A stretch of 10,474 bases of DNA from Fidelibacterota bacterium (GTDB lineage Bacteria > Fidelibacterota > UBA2242 > B5-G15): contig QNCQ01000043.1 in NCBI GenBank assembly GCA_003645825.1, forward strand, positions 1 through 10,474, given 5' to 3'. The notes below the pieces were generated by a model that ran no database searches, was not told the origin of the DNA, and saw nothing but the letters and a program-made list of their open reading frames with translations. Below are positions 6,786-10,474 of this stretch, one piece after another. Position numbers and translations under genes: made by a program. Each line of letters opens with the position of its first letter. Position 1 is the stretch's first letter.

Positions 6786-7958
6786 ATGAGCCCATGGAAG
6801 ATAAAAGAGGATATAATTTTTATTGGTGTTAGACATTGGGATAGAAGGTTATTTGATGAGTTAATTCCTCTTCCTGATGGTACATCTTACAACTCATATC
6901 TTGTTCTAGGGACTGAGAAGGTAGCGCTTATTGATACTGCTGATCCATCAAGGAGAGAGGAATTCTTCCGTCAGTTGGAGCAGACTGGAGCGAAAAGAAT
7001 TGATTATGTTATATCAAACCACGCAGAGCAGGATCATTCAGGTTTGATTCCAGATGTTCTTGAGGCTTTCCCAGAGGCGAAGGTTGTAACAAATGAGAAA
7101 AATAAAGGTTTCTTGATGGATTTGCTTCGCATCCCCGGGGATAGATTTATGGTTGTAGCTGATGGAGAAGAAATTTCTCTTGGGGAGAAGACGCTGAAGT
7201 TTATATTTACACCGTGGGTGCACTGGCCGGAGACTATGGTTACCTATCTTAAGGAAGATAAGATTCTTTTTACTTGTGATTTTTTTGGTTCTCATTTAGC
7301 AACATCAGACCTGTTTGCTGATGAGGGGACTGTTTATGAATCTGCCAAAAGGTACTACGCAGAGATTATGATGCCTTTTCGTGGCGTGATAGCCAGAAAT
7401 ATTGAGAAGATTAGGGCTTATGACTTTGATATTATCGCCCCAAGTCATGGTCCGTTGTATAAAAACCCCGAGTTTATTATAAAGGCCTATGAGGATTGGA
7501 TTTCAGATAGAGTTGAAAAGGTTGTTCTTGTTCCCTATGTATCGATGCATGGGAGTACAAGAGTGATGGTAGAGTACTTTGTCGGTTACTTGATGGGAAA
7601 AGGGGTGAAAGTTATTCCTTTTAATCTTGCTGTAACGGATATTGGAAAGCTTGCTATTGAGCTTGTGGATGCTGCAGCGGTTGTGTTGGGTTCTCCTACG
7701 GTACTTACCGGGTTGCATCCTTCGGCTGTTTATGCGTTGTATCTGCTTAATGCTTTGAGACCTAAGACCAGATTCCTGTCGATTATTGGTTCGTATGGAT
7801 GGGGAGGGAAAGCAGTCGATGTAGCCAAGAGTTTGCTTGGAAATCTTAAAGCTGAATTGTTAGAGCCGGTTCTTATAAAGGGTTATCCTACCGAGGAAGC
7901 TTTTGGAAAGTTAAAAAAGCTGGCTGATAATATTATCAGCAGGTTTGATACGCTATAG
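6786..7958 (+). CDS. fprA: Class A flavodiiron protein (O2/NO reductase)
   Basis: Flavodiiron proteins reduce O2 to water, or NO to N2O, in the cytoplasm using electrons from rubredoxin. The 390-residue product has the class A layout. A metallo-beta-lactamase-like domain (about 1-240) carries the diiron ligands H79-x-E81-x-D83-H84, H146, D165 and H221, all present. A flavodoxin domain (about 243-388) has an FMN phosphate loop near S253-M-H-G-S-T258. There are no extra C-terminal rubredoxin or flavin reductase domains, so an external rubredoxin is required, and its gene ends 24 bases upstream. GTGAGG at 6775-6780 precedes the ATG by five bases. Sequence alone does not decide between O2 and NO preference; the operon suggests O2. 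A perfect 18-bp palindrome lies within the last codons (7923-7940). Confidence 0.96.
   Translation: MSPWKIKEDIIFIGVRHWDRRLFDELIPLPDGTSYNSYLVLGTEKVALIDTADPSRREEFFRQLEQTGAKRIDYVISNHAEQDHSGLIPDVLEAFPEAKVVTNEKNKGFLMDLLRIPGDRFMVVADGEEISLGEKTLKFIFTPWVHWPETMVTYLKEDKILFTCDFFGSHLATSDLFADEGTVYESAKRYYAEIMMPFRGVIARNIEKIRAYDFDIIAPSHGPLYKNPEFIIKAYEDWISDRVEKVVLVPYVSMHGSTRVMVEYFVGYLMGKGVKVIPFNLAVTDIGKLAIELVDAAAVVLGSPTVLTGLHPSAVYALYLLNALRPKTRFLSIIGSYGWGGKAVDVAKSLLGNLKAELLEPVLIKGYPTEEAFGKLKKLADNIISRFDTL
7923..7940. repeat. Perfect 18-bp palindrome at the 3' end of the flavodiiron gene
   Basis: GCTGATAATATTATCAGC is two perfect 9-base arms with no spacer, encoding ADNIIS and ending 16 bases before the stop codon (TAG 7956-7958). 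It is followed by AGGTTTG rather than a T tract, so it is not a classical intrinsic terminator. Chance within A+T-rich coding DNA is a fair alternative. Confidence 0.4.
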
Positions 7959-8318
7959 TTTTAATGATAAACAAGGTATGTTGCGAAGAAGATGTTAATC
8001 TTTGTGTTGTCAGGAATGGAAAATTTTGGAAATTGAGTTATTTTAACACTACGTCGGGCATATTTATAGTTAAGTAGTCACCTCCAGGATTGCATAAAGA
8101 TATTGTTTTTCCAATTGTGTTAAAGGTGTCCAGTACAAAGAAAGTATTGACCTTTGTAATGGTTTTATATGAAATTTCTCTAGGGCGGGACCATTGAAAA
8201 AAGGGGATAATATTGTTAGGGAAGGGTAAAATAGTGATTTCCACAATGTGATCCAGTACTTTCCTTGATTTTATCGGACATTAAAGTTAGTTTAATGTTG
8301 GCCAATTGAGAGGTTGAT
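7959..8318. other. 360-bp intergenic gap with no convincing gene
   Basis: This A+T-rich stretch separates the oxygen-defence operon from the amrB gene set. The + strand holds only very short frames. On the minus strand a frame is open from stop to stop across 8038-8283, about 80 codons, with a GTG at 8244-8242 but no ATG near its beginning and no well-spaced ribosome binding site; I do not recognise the product. TTGACC at 8147-8152 with TGAAAT at 8170-8175 (17-base spacer) is a weak promoter candidate for the following genes. No strong hairpin plus T tract, tRNA or recognisable riboswitch was seen. Confidence 0.5.
8278..8298. repeat. Inverted repeat upstream of amrB
   Basis: ACATTAAA (8278-8285) and TTTAATGT (8291-8298) are perfect 8-base arms around the loop GTTAG, ending 20 bases before the amrB start and just ahead of its AGAGG ribosome binding site (8309-8313). 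It could be an operator or a weak 5'-UTR hairpin. The stem is A+T-rich and no T tract follows, so it is not a terminator. Confidence 0.45.
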
Positions 8319-9158
8319 ATGGCTCGGGAGAGTTTGGTAGTAAGACCTGCAGCTGTTGCGGGGATGTTTTATCCCGGGACGAGATCCATGCTTGAAGCAG
8401 AAATAGAAACTTATATGTCCCGGTCGCCAGATATCAATGTTGAACCAGAGAGGCTTTACGGTATTGTTTCCCCTCATGCCGGATATGTGTATTCGGGTGT
8501 AGTTGCTGCTGTGGGGTACAAGCTGTTAAGGAGCCACCGTTTTGAAAATGTGGTTGTCATAGCTCCAAGTCATAGAGAGTATTTCAGTGGGGCTTCTGTG
8601 TTTGATGGGGATGCGTATGAGACGCCAATGGGGAGTGTTTTGGTGAATAGGGAGTTATGCGAGTTCCTGGTCGAAGAAGCGACGATGCTCTCAATGTCTA
8701 TGAGTGGCCACAGGGATGAGCATTCCCTTGAGGTCCAGCTCCCATTCTTGCAGTATATATACGGGGAAGGTTTCAAACTTGTCCCTGTAGTGGTTGGTGA
8801 ACACAGTCTTAAGGTTGTACGCGACCTTGCTCAGGCGCTTGCTCGTGCATCGGAGGAATATGAATTTGTAGTTGTTGCAAGTTCGGATTTGTCTCACTAC
8901 CATCCGTACGATGTGGCAGTGTCAATAGACAGTACGCTTATAAAGAAGCTGGAGTCGTACGATCTTGAACTCCTTGAAGATGAGTTTGTTGAAAACAAAC
9001 TTGAAGCCTGTGGTATAGTTCCCATACTTTCCCTCATGAGATATGCAGCTATCCGTGGAAATCCTACTTTTAAAGTTCTGGATTATAAAAACTCAGGTGA
9101 TACCTCTGGTATGAAATCACAGGTAGTTGGATACTTATCAGCGGTGGTATATGAATAA
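8319..9158 (+). CDS. amrB: AmmeMemoRadiSam system protein B (MEMO1 family)
   Basis: This 279-residue protein is of the MEMO family, with the fold of class III extradiol dioxygenases. Characteristic segments are VAGMFYPG (13-20), SPHAGYVYSG (51-60), APSHREYF (82-89), EHSLEVQLPF (134-143), SSDLSHYHPY (188-197) and LEACGI (228-233). By alignment with human MEMO1 (H49, H81, H192, C244) the candidate metal ligands are H53, H85, H193 and C231. The bacterial AMR system joins this protein to an AMMECR1-domain protein and a radical SAM enzyme; neither is seen in this window. The bacterial function is not established, and human MEMO1 binds copper or iron. ATG 8319 has AGAGG at 8309-8313. The next gene starts inside its last codons, indicating translational coupling. 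Confidence 0.93.
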   Translation: MARESLVVRPAAVAGMFYPGTRSMLEAEIETYMSRSPDINVEPERLYGIVSPHAGYVYSGVVAAVGYKLLRSHRFENVVVIAPSHREYFSGASVFDGDAYETPMGSVLVNRELCEFLVEEATMLSMSMSGHRDEHSLEVQLPFLQYIYGEGFKLVPVVVGEHSLKVVRDLAQALARASEEYEFVVVASSDLSHYHPYDVAVSIDSTLIKKLESYDLELLEDEFVENKLEACGIVPILSLMRYAAIRGNPTFKVLDYKNSGDTSGMKSQVVGYLSAVVYE

Positions 9159-10008
9159 GGAGTTTGCACTGATTGGTGCAAGCAGAGCAGGAGTATCGCT
9201 TGCTTATCATCTTGTAAAAAAGGGGTATAGACCAGCTTACTGCTGGAATAGGAATGTTAAAAAGTACTCTCTCATAAGGAAGTATATAGAATTTGACAGA
9301 TTTCTCGGGTCTTTGGAAAAGGTAGAAATTCCTCCCAGAATTGTGATTATTGCAGTGTCTGATGATGCTATTAAAAAAATTGCTTCTAGGATTGCTCTGA
9401 GCTGGAGGAAGCTGGATGGAGTAACTGCTTTCCATATCTCAGGAACACTCTCATCTGATGTGCTTTCACTTCTAGCAGAAAAAGGAGCTAACACCGGTTC
9501 GCTTCATCCTTTTGTAAGCATACCTGATATTGAGACAGGGATAAAGAGAATCCCAGATACCATATTTACCTGTGAAGGGGAAGTTGCAAGTTTTTTGCAA
9601 GGTATTGCCAAAGAAATTGGCAAAGATGGTATTATTGTCACGGCTAGGCAAAAAGCTTTTTTGCACGTTACAGCAGTGTTTCTGTCTAATTATGTTGTAA
9701 CGATGGTTTCTGAGATAAAGGATGTTCTTGAAAAAGAGGGGTTGACGAGGGTTGATTTAGAAAATTTGCTTCTTCCAATGGTGAAAGAAGCGGGTGGAAC
9801 AGCTCTGAAAAGGAGGTTTATTGAAGCTATTACTGGACCTATAGTAAGGCAAGATGAGGAAACAATAAAAAAGCATTTGCAACTCTTAAGTGGGAATAAG
9901 CGACTCAAGGAGCTATACAAGGTTTTTGGTAAAATTACTTGTGAAAAGATTGTTGATTCTGGACAAGAAAATCATTTACATAGTTTATTCGAGGCAGTGA
10001 AGGGATAA
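9151..10008 (+). CDS. Rossmann-fold and DUF2520 domain protein (putative NAD(P)-dependent oxidoreductase)
   Basis: The 285-residue product has an N-terminal NAD(P)-binding Rossmann domain (residues 4-14, FALIGASRAGV, with Ser11 in the middle Gly position of GxGxxG) and a C-terminal helical DUF2520 domain, as in the 6-phosphogluconate dehydrogenase and ketopantoate reductase group. Typical motifs are HISG (95-98), SLHPF (117-121), AVFLSNY (175-181) and ITGPIVRQDEETIKKHL (227-243). Substrate and pathway are unknown for this family. The ATG at 9151 is preferred over the in-frame TTG at 9127 because it overlaps the amrB stop by 8 bases, fits the Rossmann start and leaves no extra N-terminus. The upstream GGTGG (9143-9147) is a weak, close ribosome binding site, so initiation may depend on translation of amrB. 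Confidence 0.88.
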   Translation: MNKEFALIGASRAGVSLAYHLVKKGYRPAYCWNRNVKKYSLIRKYIEFDRFLGSLEKVEIPPRIVIIAVSDDAIKKIASRIALSWRKLDGVTAFHISGTLSSDVLSLLAEKGANTGSLHPFVSIPDIETGIKRIPDTIFTCEGEVASFLQGIAKEIGKDGIIVTARQKAFLHVTAVFLSNYVVTMVSEIKDVLEKEGLTRVDLENLLLPMVKEAGGTALKRRFIEAITGPIVRQDEETIKKHLQLLSGNKRLKELYKVFGKITCEKIVDSGQENHLHSLFEAVKG

Positions 10009-10011
10009 TTT

Positions 10012-10474
10012 ATGAATAGAGTTTTTAATGTGGTTATTCTTATAGCTGTAGCAGTTGGTTATATATGTGGGCAAGCTGGTCCTGATTGGTTAAAAGCGGA
10101 AATTGAAAGCAAGAGAAGAGCTCTAGCTCGAAGGTGGTCTATTAAGAAACCAGTTTCTGTTAGCAGGCATAGCTATGATGTGGGTTATTACAAACTGAAT
10201 TTCAGTTTTGATATTGAGGATAAAGTGCTATTTGGAGATGTATGTATAAAGGCTAAGTCAAAGATACCAGGTTTACAGAAGATTTATCTGGACTTTACCA
10301 ATTGTTTAAATATTGATGAAACCTACGGCGATGTAGCTTCTATTGTTCGAGTTGGGGATCTACTAGAAGTTTCACTTTCTTTACCGGTGGATTCTGGCAA
10401 GGTATTTTCGGTTGGAATACGGTATCATGGGACGCCGCTTGCAGCAGGATTTGATGGATTTTCGTTTAGTAGAA
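10012..10474 (+). CDS. M1-family aminopeptidase, N-terminal part (runs off the window)
   Basis: The ATG at 10012 lies three bases after the DUF2520 stop, with AAGGG at 10000-10004. The 154 visible residues begin with a signal peptide (hydrophobic run about residues 5-18, cleavage probably near CGQAG at 19-23), so the protein is exported. From about residue 54 the sequence follows the N-terminal beta-sandwich domain of M1 zinc aminopeptidases: YDVGYYKLNFSFDI, the segment ending KIYLDF, a GDLLEVSLSLPVDSGK stretch, and RYHGTPLAAGFDGFSFS (about 138-153). The zinc site HExxH and any T9SS sorting domain would lie beyond the right edge. M1 enzymes remove N-terminal residues from peptides, so a role in using external peptides is likely. 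An inactive M1-like protein cannot be excluded. Confidence 0.8.
   Translation, partial: MNRVFNVVILIAVAVGYICGQAGPDWLKAEIESKRRALARRWSIKKPVSVSRHSYDVGYYKLNFSFDIEDKVLFGDVCIKAKSKIPGLQKIYLDFTNCLNIDETYGDVASIVRVGDLLEVSLSLPVDSGKVFSVGIRYHGTPLAAGFDGFSFSR

Noticed and set aside
8154..8168. Second PerR-type box in the gap before amrB
   Set aside because: TTGTAATG matches the first half of the operon operator, but the second half (GTTTTAT) does not form the palindrome.
7959..8318. tRNA, riboswitch or small RNA in the gap
   Set aside because: No cloverleaf, no CCA end, no conserved riboswitch core and no strong hairpin with a T tract could be found by eye.
9127..9150. TTG start eight codons upstream for the DUF2520 protein
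   Set aside because: ATG 9151 leads directly into the Rossmann motif and gives the usual 8-base stop/start overlap; the upstream residues look like shadow coding of amrB.
9070..9435. Minus-strand open frame of 121 codons across the amrB/DUF2520 junction
   Set aside because: Opposite two well-supported genes and with no domain signature.
1..10474. CRISPR array, insertion sequence, phage or defence island
   Set aside because: No regularly spaced direct repeats, no transposase or integrase motifs and no terminal inverted repeats were seen; the content is metabolic, secretory and stress-related.

Overview
The window reads as a chromosomal piece of an anaerobic or microaerophilic bacterium with a type IX secretion system (T9SS), probably from the FCB-related candidate phyla (WOR-3, Cloacimonadota, Marinimicrobia or KSB1-like lineages). 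The evidence is a C-terminal sorting domain of the NYPNPF type on a large secreted protein, next to a full set of anaerobe oxygen-defence genes (rubrerythrin, rubredoxin, flavodiiron protein, hemerythrin-like protein). The exact phylum cannot be fixed from this sequence. All convincing genes lie on the + strand.

Region 1 (1-4048) holds two calcineurin-like metallophosphoesterase genes in tandem. The first is only a 3' fragment. The second is a complete 1182-residue secreted protein: signal peptide, two collinear copies of a 198-residue OB-fold-like unit, phosphoesterase domain, beta-rich linker domains and T9SS sorting domain. Region 2 (4049-4195) is a short intergenic stretch with a G-rich patch and a sigma70-like promoter. 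It leads into a perfect 15-bp, 7-1-7 palindrome of the PerR/Fur class that covers the start codon of the next gene.

Region 3 (4196-7958) is a tight six-gene operon for oxygen and peroxide defence: a PerR-like regulator, rubrerythrin, a stand-alone Nfu-type Fe-S domain, a DUF438/hemerythrin/PAS protein, rubredoxin (54 aa) and a class A flavodiiron protein. The likely logic is that the regulator senses peroxide or iron and represses its own operon. Rubredoxin then passes electrons to rubrerythrin (H2O2 to water) and to the flavodiiron protein (O2 or NO reduction), the Nfu domain supports Fe-S repair, and the hemerythrin/PAS protein senses O2, redox state or iron.

Region 4 (7959-8318) is a 360-bp gap with no convincing gene; it holds an unexplained minus-strand open frame and a perfect inverted repeat. 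Region 5 (8319 to the end) is a second tight gene set: an AmmeMemoRadiSam protein B (MEMO1 family), a Rossmann/DUF2520 protein, and the start of an exported M1-family aminopeptidase that runs off the window. No tRNA, rRNA, CRISPR array, insertion sequence or phage gene was seen. The individual families are known. The most unusual points are the operator over the start codon of an apparently leaderless regulator gene, the Glu in its metal site, and the Arg at an expected histidine position in the hemerythrin-like domain.
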